Of a stretch of 64,000 nucleotides of DNA, positions 42,416 to 52,691 are shown piece by piece. Within the stretch, counting starts at the first letter, position 1, and each line of letters starts with the position of its first letter. A program made the translations under genes and the position numbers. Under the pieces are notes generated by a model. It was not told the DNA's origin. It was given only the letters and a program-made list of their open reading frames with translations, and did no database searches. Origin of the DNA: Limosilactobacillus portuensis. Its GTDB lineage: Bacteria; Bacillota; Bacilli; Lactobacillales; Lactobacillaceae. The stretch lies in contig NZ_JABUXQ010000005.1 of NCBI RefSeq assembly GCF_014838735.1, positions 37,383 through 101,382 of the forward strand, read 5' to 3'.

Positions 42416-42880
42416 ATGAGAATCTCAACTCGTTTTAGCGATAGTATCCATATTCTCGCTTTTATTGAAACCTACAAGGGTAAATTACCATTAAGTAGCG
42501 AGCATATCGCTGCAAGCATTGAAACTTCTCCGGTTGTTGTTCGTCGATTAATGGGAAAACTACGGAGTGCCGGATTGATCAAGACCGTCCATGGATCAGC
42601 TGACCCTAAGCTAATGCGCGAGCCAAAAGATATTTCACTCTATAACGTTTTCCTTGCAGTCGAAGATGAACAGCATCTCTTTGCAATTGATCCCAAAACA
42701 AATCCCGATTGCATTGTTGGTGGTAACATCCAGGCAACCCTTAACGATTTTTATAATCAGGCAGAAATGGCAGCGAAAGCAAAACTAGCAACAATTTCTT
42801 TGCAAGATGTCCTTAACTCAATCCTTGTCAAGCAGAGCGAGAAAGACCCGCAAAAGTTAATAAATAGTAACCTGAAATAA
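42416..42880 (+). CDS. Rrf2 family transcriptional regulator
   Basis: Regulator of 154 residues with an N-terminal winged helix (MRISTRFSDSIHILAFIETY, SSEHIAASIETSPVVVRRLM) and a short helical C-terminus. It has one cysteine (PDCIVGG) rather than the three of Fe-S cluster-binding IscR/NsrR, placing it in the YwnA/Rrf2-like redox or ligand-sensing group. It is preceded by a 27-bp palindrome, suggesting autoregulation, and is divergent from the osmoprotectant operon, a possible target. Confidence 0.85.
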   Translation: MRISTRFSDSIHILAFIETYKGKLPLSSEHIAASIETSPVVVRRLMGKLRSAGLIKTVHGSADPKLMREPKDISLYNVFLAVEDEQHLFAIDPKTNPDCIVGGNIQATLNDFYNQAEMAAKAKLATISLQDVLNSILVKQSEKDPQKLINSNLK

Positions 42881-42883
42881 GAA

Positions 42884-42930
42884 AGCAGGGACTAGAAAAC
42901 ATTTTGTTTTTCTAGTCCCTACTTTCTCTT
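42884..42930. terminator. Bidirectional terminator between the Rrf2 and ROK genes
   Basis: GCAGGGACTAGAAAAC/GTTTTTCTAGTCCCT-type arms with flanking T-tracts. Confidence 0.88.
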
Positions 42931-42931
42931 T

Positions 42932-43834
42932 TTATTTTTCAATTTTTAAAAGCAACCCGTAAAGCGCTCCAAGAAGGTTGGCCTCATTGCCAAAGTTGGC
43001 CGCTTTGATAACTGGCATTGTAATATCAGCCATCAATCGCCGATCCGCTTGTTGGACTTTAATAAACTGGTTTTTAATTTCCTCAATTAAGATTGGCTGA
43101 ACACTAATTCCACCACCAATGAGAACTACTTCGAGATCAAGGACTGCCTGAAGAGCAACGATTAAATAGGCAACCCGTTGACAATACTCTTCAAAGATTT
43201 CCCAAGCAAGCGGATCATGAGCAATAATTTTTTGAAATGCCTGTTGACCATCTGCTGGATCAGGAAGATTGCATGCTTGGGCTATCATTTCAACCATTCT
43301 AACCGCTGAAGTAGTAGCCCCCACCGTCCGTTGTTCAATTAACGGATCATCACGATTAGTTACGATCGCGCTTAACTCTCCCGCACGACTATGCGGACCA
43401 TGAAGAAGTTTTCCATTAACTACGATTCCGCCACCAACCGATGTCCCCAGAGTAATAACCGCACCATTATCAACATCGACCAGGTTTCCTAGCCATTGCT
43501 CTGCTAACGTTGCACAATTAGCGTCATTACCAACGTAGACAGGCAACTGAGTCGTCTTTTCAAGATACTGAGCTAACTCAAAGTTTCCCATATAACTCAA
43601 TACCCCTGTAAATTGAACATTTCCCGTTTGTGGATCAACAATTCCAGGAACGCTCACGCAGACGGCAGCAATTACTGGGTTTTCTTGGATAATTGTTTGC
43701 AGAGCCTGCAAAAAACCATCTCTGGAGCGTGGTGTTAGCTGTCTTCCTTTAGTCATAATATTTCCAGAATGATCAATTCGGGCACTTTTGATCGTTGTTC
43801 CACCAATATCAATACTTAGGTACTGCCGTTGCAT
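42932..43834 (-). CDS. ROK family sugar kinase
   Basis: Cytosolic sugar kinase of 300 residues. The phosphate motif SIDIGGTTIKSARID opens the protein, and VYVGNDANCATLAEQ with the catalytic Asp and GTSVGGGIVVNGKL follow. The zinc-binding CxCGxxGCxE motif of many ROK kinases is missing, which is common in beta-glucoside and N-acetylmannosamine-type ROK kinases; the substrate is not decided. ATG 43834 is chosen because it lies nine bases after AGGTG. Monocistronic, no sugar genes alongside. Confidence 0.85.
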   Translation of the reverse strand: MQRQYLSIDIGGTTIKSARIDHSGNIMTKGRQLTPRSRDGFLQALQTIIQENPVIAAVCVSVPGIVDPQTGNVQFTGVLSYMGNFELAQYLEKTTQLPVYVGNDANCATLAEQWLGNLVDVDNGAVITLGTSVGGGIVVNGKLLHGPHSRAGELSAIVTNRDDPLIEQRTVGATTSAVRMVEMIAQACNLPDPADGQQAFQKIIAHDPLAWEIFEEYCQRVAYLIVALQAVLDLEVVLIGGGISVQPILIEEIKNQFIKVQQADRRLMADITMPVIKAANFGNEANLLGALYGLLLKIEK

Positions 43835-43928
43835 ACTCACTAACACCTCACTTCAGTTATCATTAATATTATACACAACTATTTTCCGCAGAGAAGAAAA
43901 TCAGCTGTTTGAACTAAAATAATCATTT

Positions 43929-43970
43929 AACCCTCCAGAGTCGGCTAAATAACTAACTCCAGAGGGTTTA
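43929..43970 (-). terminator. Terminator of the APC permease gene
   Basis: CCCTCTGGAGTTAG and its complement CCGACTCTGGAGGG form a hairpin with a weak T-tract between the permease and the ROK gene. Confidence 0.6.
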
Positions 43971-43987
43971 ATTAATACTCGAACTAC

Positions 43988-45346
43988 TTAATGCCGTTTT
44001 AGCATCTCTAACTTAGCCTGATGCTGAGCTTCATGTTTCTCATCGCGTTCAATAAAGAAGTACGATACAGCAGCAAGCACGGCAACAACCACTCCCACAG
44101 TGATCGTTTTAATTGTAAAGTTAGTCACCATGTAGCAGGAAATTATTAAGGCAAGCGCGGGAATTACATACTTACCTGGTAATTTAAAGCCATGGTTTGG
44201 AAATTCATCAGTATGCTTAAACTTAATTACCGCCAAAATTGACGGAACATATTGAACAAATGAAGCAAGCACAATACAAGATACCAAGAACAGGTAAGAT
44301 TGCGTTACTAGAAGAAGAGAAATTACTGCGGTTAAAATAATCGCTACCCACGGGGCATCATGAGAATTCTTCTTCCCAATCCACTTTGGTAACATCGCAT
44401 GTTCACTCGCCAAAGAGGCAATTAAGGATGGCGTATTAAATGAAGCTGTAAAAGCAACCCCAAAAATACTAATCAGCATCCCAGCAATAACTAAAATATA
44501 TCCCCAGCGACCGACACCTACATTAAAAGCATTCGCAATTGGTGTGCTATAATTTACCATTTTCGTTCCTAAAATCCCAATCGCAACTAGCATCATTAAC
44601 GAATATAAAATAGTTACACTAATCATTACTGAAACTAGCACCCGTGGAATATTCTTCTCAGGATTATTCATTTGTTTAGCAGCAATCGGAATAAAAGAAA
44701 AGCCAGTAAACATATAGAAAACAACACTAAAGGCCGCACCAAAATGTTTGGCTAACGGCATTGCACCAGTCATCGCCGCATGCGGAATAACTGGCGAAAA
44801 GTTTGCAAAATGAATGCAAAAGGCACCAATAACAATGAATACGATCATCGTAATCATCTTTGCAGCAGATGATAAGTTATCAACAAATTTTACAATTGTT
44901 CTTCCATAAAAATTAATAAGCGAAAAGAACAGAATTAGACCAAATACAGATGAATAATAAACCCAATGATTGCTAAAGATTGGTAAGAAACTCTTCAGCG
45001 TTGTCAACAGCGCAACAACTTCTGCTGATAAAGTGCAGCATCCTAAAAACCACGTAAAGATTCCTAACTCATAACCCCAAAAACGGCCAAACGCATTGTA
45101 TGAATATAGCCAGGCCGCTCCTGATCCTGTAAACCTACTAGAGAGATCCGCGTAACATAGGGCAACCATACTAACGGTAATAGCTGCACAGAGGAGAACA
45201 AGCACACTTGCTAAATTCATGTCCTTATAAATCACCTGTGGCAACAGAAAGGCTCCAGAGCCAATAACACCATTAATGCCTAAAAAGTAAATTGAAATAA
45301 AAGATAACTTTTTGGGACTCGTTGTTTTTCCACTGATAATCTTCAC
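43988..45346 (-). CDS. APC superfamily amino acid permease
   Basis: Membrane transporter with about 12-13 helices and the APC pattern (FLGINGVIGSGAFLLPQ), ending in a charged His/Lys tail. The substrate is unknown; the pattern resembles YfnA/GabP-type cationic or neutral amino acid permeases. The start is uncertain. An upstream ATG at 45460 adds a poorly hydrophobic, repeat-poor extension overlapping the phosphoketolase terminator, so I place it at GTG 45346 near a GAGG site, giving about 452 residues. Monocistronic. Confidence 0.78.
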   Translation of the reverse strand: MKIISGKTTSPKKLSFISIYFLGINGVIGSGAFLLPQVIYKDMNLASVLVLLCAAITVSMVALCYADLSSRFTGSGAAWLYSYNAFGRFWGYELGIFTWFLGCCTLSAEVVALLTTLKSFLPIFSNHWVYYSSVFGLILFFSLINFYGRTIVKFVDNLSSAAKMITMIVFIVIGAFCIHFANFSPVIPHAAMTGAMPLAKHFGAAFSVVFYMFTGFSFIPIAAKQMNNPEKNIPRVLVSVMISVTILYSLMMLVAIGILGTKMVNYSTPIANAFNVGVGRWGYILVIAGMLISIFGVAFTASFNTPSLIASLASEHAMLPKWIGKKNSHDAPWVAIILTAVISLLLVTQSYLFLVSCIVLASFVQYVPSILAVIKFKHTDEFPNHGFKLPGKYVIPALALIISCYMVTNFTIKTITVGVVVAVLAAVSYFFIERDEKHEAQHQAKLEMLKRH

Positions 45347-45434
45347 CCTCAATCTTTTATAACAAAAATAATATCTACACTTAAATTGTACCCTGCTAAA
45401 AATTACTTTACAAATCTTTTCGTTCAACTTAAGA

Positions 45435-45480
45435 GCAAAAAAATAGCCGAAGAAAAACAATCTTTTCTTCAGCTATTTTC
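45435..45480 (-). terminator. Terminator of phosphoketolase
   Basis: AAAATAGCTGAAGAAAAG pairs with CTTTTTCTTCGGCTATTTT, with one mismatch, followed by a T-run on the minus strand. Confidence 0.85.
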
Positions 45481-45515
45481 AATTTATTAAGTGTTTAATT
45501 AGTAATCAACGGTGA

Positions 45516-47927
45516 TTACTTAAGACCCTTCCAAGTCCAGTTAGTAACTTCTGGTAAGTCCTTACCTTCTGAACGGATGTAGTGGTTGTGCTTGTTGATC
45601 ATGTTGTCCATCTTGGCAACAAATGCAGCACTCTTTTGTTCGTAACCAGGAACGCTTTGGATTGCATCCTTAGCTAAGTGGAAACGATCAAGTTCGTTCA
45701 ATACACGCATGTCGAATGGAGTGGTGATGTCACCATTTTCTTCGTATGAGTGAATGTGAACGTTCCGGTTTGCACGATCGAAGAACAATGCTTGGATCAT
45801 GTCACGGAATCCGTGCCATGCAAAGATAACTGGCTTGTCAGTAGTGAAGTAACGGTTGAATTCTGCGTCAGACAAACCTTCTGGGTTCTTGTCTTGCTTC
45901 ATCAACTTCATGATTTCAATGATGTTGATGTAACGAATCTTCAATTCAGGGAAGTTGTCATGAAGAATGTCAATAGCAGCAAGAGCTTCTTCAGTTGGTT
46001 CAGTACCTGCTGATGCAAAGACAACATCTGGTTCGCTACCTTGGTCAGTAGATGCCCAGTTAACGTAGCCAAGACCGTTATCAACTAATTCAGTAGCTTC
46101 ATCAATGGAGAACCATTGTGCACGTGGGTGCTTGGAAGTTACGAAGATGTTAATGCATTCTTGGTCGTTGAAGGCCTTGTTAGAAACAGCCATCAGAGAG
46201 TTAGTATCTGCTGGTAAGTATTCCTTAACAAGATCTGGACGTTCCTTTTCGAACATGTGAGTTAACAGACCTGGATCTTGGTGAGTGTAACCGTTGTGGT
46301 CTTGTTGGAATACAGTTGAAGTATCAACAAAGTTCAATGCTGGGTATTGGTGACGCCAGTAAAGATCCTTAGCCTTACGTAACCACTTCATGTGTTGAGT
46401 AAGCATTGAGTCAACAACACGACCGAATGCTTCGTAAGTTGCGAAGAATCCGTGACGACCAGTTAAGGTGTAACCTTCAAGGAATCCTTCAGCTTGGTGT
46501 TCGGAAAGTTGTGAATCGATCATCCGACCTGCAGGTGCAAGGTTTTCATCGTTTGGTTCATGAATACCTTCCATCCATTGACGCTTGTCATTGTCAAGGA
46601 ATGCGTAAAGACGGTTTGACTTAGATTCATCAGGACCAAATCCACGGAAGTTGTTAGGGTTCAATTCAGCCATCTTGCTGAGGTACTTACCCCATTCAAG
46701 CATGTCTTGCTTTACAACAGAACCTGGTGTTTGAACATCAACAGCGAAGTCCCGGTAGTTTGGCAATACAAGTGGCTTAGGATCGATACCACCGTTAGTG
46801 ATAGGGTTCATAGCCATCCGACGGTTACCTTCTGGTGTGTTCTCTTCAACAAGAGCAACTGGGTGACCGTTTTCGTCAAACAATTCTTCTGGCTTGTATG
46901 ACTTCATCCAGTCAACAAGCATGTCCTTGTGTTCCATGTCATCTTGTGATACCGGAATTGGAATTTGGTGAGCACGGAATGAATTTTCGATTGGGTTACC
47001 GTTGAGATCCTTAGTAGGACCAGTCCAACCCTTAGGAGCACGGAAGATGATCATTGGCCATTGTGGTAATGAGTCATCGTTGTTTTCACGAGCATTCTTT
47101 TGGATAGCCTTGATTTCTTCAATAGCAGTATCCATAGTCTTAGCCATTTGTTCGTGAACTTCCATGTGGTCCTTGTAACCATCAAATTCACCTTCACGAT
47201 CAGCTTCCTTGTAAGCTGAAACAAAGTAAGGCTTCCAGCCCATACCTTCGAAGTACTTAGTAAGTTCTTCGTCGCTCATCCGTGAAAGGATAGTTGGGTT
47301 AGAAATCTTGAAACCGTTAACTTGGATGATTGGTAATACCGCACCATCCTTGATTGGGTTGATGAACTTGTCTGAGAACCATGATGCCATCAATGGACCA
47401 GTTTCAGCTTCACCATCACCAATTTCAACAGCGGCGATAACGTCTGGGTTATCCAAGATTGCACCAACACCGTGTGAAAGTGAGTAACCAAGTTCCCCAC
47501 CTTCGTGGATTGAACCTGGAGTTTCAGGTGCGGCGTGTGATGCAGTACCGCCTGGGAATGAGAAGTGCTTAAATAACTTTGCCATTCCCTTAGTATCTTG
47601 AGTATATTCTGGATAAATTTCAGTGTATGAACCATCCAAGTATGAGTTGTTAACCATAACTTGGCCACCGTGACCTGAACCTTCGATGTAGAACATGTCA
47701 AGGTCGTACTTCTTAATTACACGGTTTAAGTGTGCGTAAATGAAGTTTTGAGGAACAATAGTACCCCAGTGACCAATTGGCTTAGGCTTAACGTCTTCCG
47801 CCTTTAATGGTTGACGTAATAATGGGTCACCCATTAAGAATAATGTACCAACTGAAAGGTAGTTGGCTGCACGCCAGTAAGCATCAACACTTTCCAAGTA
47901 CTTCTTGGAATCGTAATCTACTGCCAT
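45516..47927 (-). CDS. xfp: Xylulose-5-phosphate/fructose-6-phosphate phosphoketolase
   Basis: Thiamin diphosphate enzyme that splits xylulose 5-phosphate into acetyl phosphate and glyceraldehyde 3-phosphate, the key step of heterolactic fermentation. About 803 residues, typical length. The N-terminal ThDP-binding part includes [20 protein letters not shown], the mid part [13 protein letters not shown] with the diphosphate/Mg site, and the C-terminal transketolase-like domain. ATG 47927 follows AGGAG; a frame extension upstream lacks a site. The promoter upstream is strong, as expected for a highly expressed enzyme. Confidence 0.96.
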   Translation of the reverse strand: MAVDYDSKKYLESVDAYWRAANYLSVGTLFLMGDPLLRQPLKAEDVKPKPIGHWGTIVPQNFIYAHLNRVIKKYDLDMFYIEGSGHGGQVMVNNSYLDGSYTEIYPEYTQDTKGMAKLFKHFSFPGGTASHAAPETPGSIHEGGELGYSLSHGVGAILDNPDVIAAVEIGDGEAETGPLMASWFSDKFINPIKDGAVLPIIQVNGFKISNPTILSRMSDEELTKYFEGMGWKPYFVSAYKEADREGEFDGYKDHMEVHEQMAKTMDTAIEEIKAIQKNARENNDDSLPQWPMIIFRAPKGWTGPTKDLNGNPIENSFRAHQIPIPVSQDDMEHKDMLVDWMKSYKPEELFDENGHPVALVEENTPEGNRRMAMNPITNGGIDPKPLVLPNYRDFAVDVQTPGSVVKQDMLEWGKYLSKMAELNPNNFRGFGPDESKSNRLYAFLDNDKRQWMEGIHEPNDENLAPAGRMIDSQLSEHQAEGFLEGYTLTGRHGFFATYEAFGRVVDSMLTQHMKWLRKAKDLYWRHQYPALNFVDTSTVFQQDHNGYTHQDPGLLTHMFEKERPDLVKEYLPADTNSLMAVSNKAFNDQECINIFVTSKHPRAQWFSIDEATELVDNGLGYVNWASTDQGSEPDVVFASAGTEPTEEALAAIDILHDNFPELKIRYINIIEIMKLMKQDKNPEGLSDAEFNRYFTTDKPVIFAWHGFRDMIQALFFDRANRNVHIHSYEENGDITTPFDMRVLNELDRFHLAKDAIQSVPGYEQKSAAFVAKMDNMINKHNHYIRSEGKDLPEVTNWTWKGLK

Positions 47928-48007
47928 TCTAATAAACACTCCTTCTGAATAAATAAATACGTTCTTGCCGTTAAACAATACGTAAATCATTCAAATTTAC
48001 ATTACTA

Positions 48008-48035
48008 ATAATAACGGATTTAAAATAAAAGTCAA
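48008..48035 (-). promoter_or_regulatory. Promoter of phosphoketolase
   Basis: Minus-strand -35 TTGACT (48035-48030), 16-base spacer and -10 TATTAT (48013-48008), about 80 bp upstream of the start codon. Confidence 0.6.
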
Positions 48036-48171
48036 CCTTTTAACAAATTGATCCGATCCAATTTATATAATTTGCTTTTACGAATAATTAGCCTACCAAA
48101 CTAGTGACGAAAAAAGAATCTCGCTTTACACTTATTAATGTAAGTTTAAATAACAATATGGAGGAGTAATT

Positions 48172-49281
48172 TTGCAACAATTAGGCGCAAACAGTCAGGC
48201 GGATATTGGAGACTTTGTAAAGCTTTTCGCTGTAACTACCGTAATGATCCAATCGATCATTAGTTTCTTGATGCAAACCGCCTTACCCACAGGGCAGCAA
48301 TTCTTACTTGGCGGAATATATGAAGTAGTTAAATTTTCTGCATCTGCTTTTATCTTTGGTATTCTCTTCTCATCGACCCGGACCCATCCCCAGGCTCGGC
48401 TATGCGATTATCCTCGGTTTATGATTAACCGTTGGCACATTTTGTTCATCCCCTCAATTCTTTGGACAACGGTCTACCTAGTTTTCTTACCACAACTACA
48501 ACAACATGGTCACTATCATGACCTAATCAGTTTTGTTTGGCAGTTTATCAGTGGGAATGCTGCCCCACACCTTTGGTACAACGTCATGATGCTTCAATTT
48601 ATTATTTTAATGCCAATTTTTTGGAGCCTAGCTCGTTGGTGTACGGGGCAACCGCACCGGGGAATTCTCATTTTTAGTCTAACCCTAGCATTTGAACTAA
48701 CCTGGCATTGGATTTATAAATTAGAAATTTTCCATGGTCCGCAAGCTCAGCAATGGTACTTATTTGATCGAATATTTCCGAGTTTTATTATTTTTGCCGT
48801 TAGCGGTACCCTCTTATGGGTTTTCCATGAGTCCCTTTGTTTATTCGTAATGAATCATTGGGGACTGCTGGTTACCATTTGGTGTCTTCTTCTTTACTAC
48901 GTTACCTTCAATTTTTTTAATTATGGTACACCAGTCAGGCTAGATAATGCTCCTTATTATTTACCATCAATGATTTTCTATAATTTAGCTTCAATTAGTT
49001 TAATCGCAACAATTGCGCTGTATATGCAAAAGTTTCACAGCCAATGGTTACCCTTAGTTCATTGGGTGGCGCTCTATGCTCACCGCGCTTACCTTTCCCA
49101 CGTATTCTGGCTTTACTGGAACTGGAAACTATTAGCTCACTGGACAATTCCGTTAATGATCAAATTTCCACTTCTAATTCTAATGACCGTTTTGTTAGCA
49201 TTTATTTCCGCCTATGGTTTCCATTGGTTATGGTCAACTATTAAGTACAACTTTCACTTTCGCCACCTAATTAATGGCTAA
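48172..49281 (+). CDS. Acyltransferase-family membrane protein
   Basis: Protein of 369 residues with about ten hydrophobic helices, related to acyltransferase family 3 (COG3274/WecH-like) proteins that acetylate surface polysaccharides or teichoic acids. The conserved family His near the N-terminus is not clear, so the enzyme call is moderate. It starts with TTG behind GGAGGAG. It is divergent from phosphoketolase and convergent with a GntR gene across a very strong hairpin. Confidence 0.65.
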   Translation: MQQLGANSQADIGDFVKLFAVTTVMIQSIISFLMQTALPTGQQFLLGGIYEVVKFSASAFIFGILFSSTRTHPQARLCDYPRFMINRWHILFIPSILWTTVYLVFLPQLQQHGHYHDLISFVWQFISGNAAPHLWYNVMMLQFIILMPIFWSLARWCTGQPHRGILIFSLTLAFELTWHWIYKLEIFHGPQAQQWYLFDRIFPSFIIFAVSGTLLWVFHESLCLFVMNHWGLLVTIWCLLLYYVTFNFFNYGTPVRLDNAPYYLPSMIFYNLASISLIATIALYMQKFHSQWLPLVHWVALYAHRAYLSHVFWLYWNWKLLAHWTIPLMIKFPLLILMTVLLAFISAYGFHWLWSTIKYNFHFRHLING

Positions 49282-49339
49282 TTTATGTTGTCTTTTTAGA
49301 ATTTAGCTGGTAATATCTTAAAAGTTATTACCGACGATT

Positions 49340-49408
49340 AAAATGTAAAGAACGGCAACTCTGATGCTATAGATACGCTAGCATCAGAGTTGCCGTTCTT
49401 TACATTTT
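49340..49408. terminator. 30-bp perfect hairpin terminator
   Basis: Arms of 30 bases each pair without a mismatch around the loop TAGATACGC. It ends both the acyltransferase and the GntR gene; its right end overlaps the GntR stop codon. Confidence 0.9.
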
Positions 49409-50138
49409 AATTTTCTTGATCCAAACCTACAAAGGTATCGTACTTCATGTAACGGTAATGAACACGCATATTAGAAACCTCGAATGGCGTCCCATCATCA
49501 AGGAAGAAAACCCCTTCCATAATGGCAACCGGTTCAGTTGGCTTTAATTTAAGCAGTCGCTGGTCATCTGCCTTTGATGGGGCAACACTAATCGACATAA
49601 AGGATTTTGTAACTCGCTTTCCCTTGGCAGTTTCCAGATAATTAAAAATCGAACTCTTAACAATGTCTGGTGAAAGGGTTGGAATGATCTTAATTGGAAT
49701 ATAACCGGTTTCGATAATAAAAGGTTGATCATCAATTAAGCGAAGTCGTTTAACCTTGTAGACAAAATCATTATCTTCAAGGAAAAGGTCCTGCTGAAGA
49801 TCTTTACTTGCGGGAATGACCTGATAGTCCATTAATTTGATACTCTGCTTCTTGTCACCAAACTTAAAACTGTCGGTAACCCCCAAGTTACTTCCTTCAT
49901 AGCGGAATAGTGACCGGTTCTTTAGGTATAAGGGATTAATAAACGTTCCAGATCCCCGTTTTTTGAAAATAATCCCCTGCTGAGCTAAAACACCAAGTGC
50001 GCGTTTGATCGAACTACGGCTCACCTTATAGCTTGCACTAAGACTCCGCTCATCAGGCAATTTCATTCCTGGATATTGATTTGCTAAGATTTTTTGTTTT
50101 ATATCACTCATTACTGAGCGGTATACTAAATCTGCCAT
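49407..50138 (-). CDS. GntR family regulator with UTRA ligand domain
   Basis: Repressor of 243 residues. The N-terminal winged helix (about 1-75) reads MADLVYRSVMSDIKQKILANQ then SASYKVSRSSIKRAL, followed by an effector-binding UTRA domain (about 90-240) of the HutC/TreR subfamily. The effector is unknown. It is divergent from ybaK across 124 bp and may regulate its own promoter or a distant operon. Confidence 0.85.
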   Translation of the reverse strand: MADLVYRSVMSDIKQKILANQYPGMKLPDERSLSASYKVSRSSIKRALGVLAQQGIIFKKRGSGTFINPLYLKNRSLFRYEGSNLGVTDSFKFGDKKQSIKLMDYQVIPASKDLQQDLFLEDNDFVYKVKRLRLIDDQPFIIETGYIPIKIIPTLSPDIVKSSIFNYLETAKGKRVTKSFMSISVAPSKADDQRLLKLKPTEPVAIMEGVFFLDDGTPFEVSNMRVHYRYMKYDTFVGLDQEN

Positions 50139-50262
50139 GTCATTTACTCCTCGGATTATTTGATAGACGATTAATTCTATTTCTAGTATAGCAGACCTAT
50201 TTAAAATTGGGATCTATTTCAATAAAAATTGGTTCGTCCCAGAAAAAAGGAGCTTAAGATTT

Positions 50263-50769
50263 ATGAGTAAAAAGAAAAAAAGTAAAATGAAGAAAACCCA
50301 GGTTGAACAAATCCTGGATAAAAATAACATTCCATATGAACAAGCAGAATTTCCTACCCACCAAGATGGTGACGTCCGAACAATGAGTGTTGATCATTCC
50401 GGTGTTGATGAACACCACATTTATAAGACACTGGTGCTTTCCGGTAACGTTACTGGTCCCCTTGTTGGCGTGGTTCCGGTAGATCAGCACCTTGATGAAA
50501 AGAAACTTGCTAAGGTTTCTGGAAATAAAAAGGTAAATATGGTGCCGTTAAAAAACCTCTTGAAGACTACGGGATATGTCCACGGTGCCAATACCCCAAT
50601 TGGTATTTACGAAAAGTTCCAGTACCCAATTTTCATTGATAATGAGGCAAAAGAACAAGGCGAGATTTACGTTTCATCTGGCAAGCTTGGTCGTTCGGTT
50701 AAATTAAATTCAGAGGACTTAGCTAAACTGGTTCACGCTGAATTTGCTGATCTTGAACAACATTCTTAA
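50263..50769 (+). CDS. Cys-tRNA(Pro) deacylase, YbaK/EbsC family
   Basis: Trans-editing enzyme of 168 residues that removes mischarged Cys (or related residues) from tRNA-Pro. Recognisable family stretch: the N-terminal Lys-rich leader, VEQILDKNNIPYEQAEF, HIYKTLVLSGNVTGPLVGVVPVD with the conserved Lys, and the C-terminal KLGRSVKLNSEDL. ATG 50263 follows AAAGGAGC. Monocistronic. Confidence 0.88.
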   Translation: MSKKKKSKMKKTQVEQILDKNNIPYEQAEFPTHQDGDVRTMSVDHSGVDEHHIYKTLVLSGNVTGPLVGVVPVDQHLDEKKLAKVSGNKKVNMVPLKNLLKTTGYVHGANTPIGIYEKFQYPIFIDNEAKEQGEIYVSSGKLGRSVKLNSEDLAKLVHAEFADLEQHS

Positions 50770-50901
50770 CATTGTTAACTTAATCAATATAATCGGTTCT
50801 CGTTAAGCTAACTTATGCACTCAAATTGATAACCGGTATCAAGAAGCTTAAAATGATAATGACCAATTTTTTATGTTTTATCTAGAAAGGTCTTGAAATA
50901 G

Positions 50902-52335
50902 ATGAAGAAAAATTTATCTGCTTGTACCACCGTCCTGGTTGGTAAGGACGCTACAATTGACGGCTCAACAATGGCAGCCAGAAATGACGATACGTTTGGT
51001 CCATTAACACCCCAACGGTTCGTCACTTATCCTGCTTACCATAATCACCCTAATCAAGTAAAAGCATACTTAAATAAGTGTGTTGTTGATCGGCCAGCTG
51101 ACGGATATCGGTACCAAGGAACTCCAAACGTTAATTACAAGACTGAGGGAGTTTTTGATGAAAGCGGCTTTAACGAAAAAAATGTTGGAATGAGCGCCAC
51201 TGAAAGTGTTTATGCTAACGAACGAGTTTTGGCATGTGATCCGCTAAATACTGAATCTGGCATTAATGAAGACCTAATCGTTGCCGCAACGCTTCCATTT
51301 ATTGACAGTGCTAAAGATGGTGTTAAGTACCTCGGTCAATTGATTGCAAAGTATGGTTCCGCAGAAGGAAACGGGGTTATTTTTAGTGATAAAAATGATG
51401 TTTGGTACATGGAAATCGTTACCGGTCATCACTGGGTTGCTGAACGAATCCCAGATGATGCTTATGCAGTAACTGGCAATCGGGTTGCCATTCAACAAGT
51501 GGACTTCAACGATCATGATAACTTTATGTGGTCAGAAGATATTCAAGAATTTGTTGAAAAGAATCATCTTAACCCCGATAAATACGGTTGGGATTTCCGG
51601 CACATCTTTGGAACGGCCGACGTATTCGATCAGCACTACAATACACCACGGCAATGGTACGGTCATAAGGTCCTCAATCCAAGTGTCGAACAGGATCCAC
51701 TTGATTTTGATCTTCCATTCATTATGCGAACCAACCACCGGATTACTTTGGCAGATGTGCAAAAGATTTTGAGCAGCCACTATCAAGGCACTCCATATGA
51801 TCCACTAGGTCACGGTACCGAAGAACAAAAGCACTTGTTCCGGCCAATTTCTCTTAACCGGACACAAAACTCCCACGTCCTTCAAGTACGGAATGATCTA
51901 CCAGAAGCTTCCTCTACCATTATGTGGATGAGTTTTGGTATTCCAACCTTCACCCCTTATATTCCATTCTTTGGTAACGCAGATGATATTGATGTCAGCT
52001 ACCGTGAAACACCAAAGAAGCTTAATATGGATCTAAAGAGTGCTTACTGGATGTATCGAGCACTTTCAATGATTGTTGAAGCTCATCACGCTGAATTTAC
52101 TCAGGATGACCTTAACTACTTAAAGGACTCACGTGAATATCTTTACCGGTGGGTCAATCAGGTTGCGCCAAAGGTTGAAGGGATGAGTGATAACGATGCT
52201 TGTGCCTACCTCAGTGAAGAAACCCACAAGATGGTTGCGGAAATGGCAAAACGGACTAAAGAGTTAATGAGTAACTTAATTATGCATGGTCTTGAGCTTT
52301 CTAAATTAACATTTATTATGGATAAGAATCTGTAG
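50902..52335 (+). CDS. pepD: C69 family dipeptidase
   Basis: N-terminal nucleophile dipeptidase of 477 residues, PepD-type. The mature nucleophile is Cys8 in SACTTVLVGKDAT, with a seven-residue propeptide, as in family C69. Further family stretches: ATIDGSTMAARNDD and SGFNEKNVGMSATES. Cytosolic, no signal peptide. It hydrolyses a broad range of dipeptides. ATG 50902 lies behind AGAAAGG. A terminator and a family B repeat follow. Confidence 0.92.
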   Translation: MKKNLSACTTVLVGKDATIDGSTMAARNDDTFGPLTPQRFVTYPAYHNHPNQVKAYLNKCVVDRPADGYRYQGTPNVNYKTEGVFDESGFNEKNVGMSATESVYANERVLACDPLNTESGINEDLIVAATLPFIDSAKDGVKYLGQLIAKYGSAEGNGVIFSDKNDVWYMEIVTGHHWVAERIPDDAYAVTGNRVAIQQVDFNDHDNFMWSEDIQEFVEKNHLNPDKYGWDFRHIFGTADVFDQHYNTPRQWYGHKVLNPSVEQDPLDFDLPFIMRTNHRITLADVQKILSSHYQGTPYDPLGHGTEEQKHLFRPISLNRTQNSHVLQVRNDLPEASSTIMWMSFGIPTFTPYIPFFGNADDIDVSYRETPKKLNMDLKSAYWMYRALSMIVEAHHAEFTQDDLNYLKDSREYLYRWVNQVAPKVEGMSDNDACAYLSEETHKMVAEMAKRTKELMSNLIMHGLELSKLTFIMDKNL

Positions 52336-52351
52336 CATATTCAAAAATAAG

Positions 52352-52393
52352 ATGAAGCCGAGAAAAAACAAGACGTTTTTTCTCGGCTTCTTA
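52352..52393 (+). terminator. Terminator of pepD
   Basis: GAAGCCGAGAAAAAAC pairs with GTTTTTTCTCGGCTTC and is followed by a T-rich tract. Confidence 0.88.
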
Positions 52394-52410
52394 CTATTAC
52401 CAGTAATTTC

Positions 52411-52596
52411 CGAAACTACTGAGTCTAATTGTGGGAATCCAAATAGGCTCATTTCGTTTCGTAACCCGAGCCTTCGAGTCTAACGCAGCGGAGCAAGCCT
52501 ATTTGGCTACGAACGACTCTGATGAATTTATCATCATTCGTCGTTCTAGGTTAGTCCACCAGGCTCTTAAATGGGTTAATTCCCAGCTTCAGCTTA
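52411..52596. repeat. Family B intergenic repeat (copy 3)
   Basis: Relative to copies 1 and 2 it is inverted: it runs from GAGTCTAATTGTGGGAATCC to GGTTAATTCCCAGCTTC. The centre carries CCAAATAGGCTCATTTCGT, found also in copy 4, and the palindromic GATGAATTTATCATC. A short ORF lies in it but has no ribosome site. Confidence 0.82.
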
Positions 52597-52691
52597 TTTT
52601 GTTCCATGTGAAACGGTTCTACTTTCTTCATCAGTCGCTAACTATATAATCTGCTAAAATGAAGGTAACTATTTTATTGGAAGGACTGACA

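Noticed and set aside
52431-52649. Protein encoded in the repeat after pepD
   Set aside because: It lies in a family B repeat whose other copies are not open in this frame, and no ribosome site precedes it.
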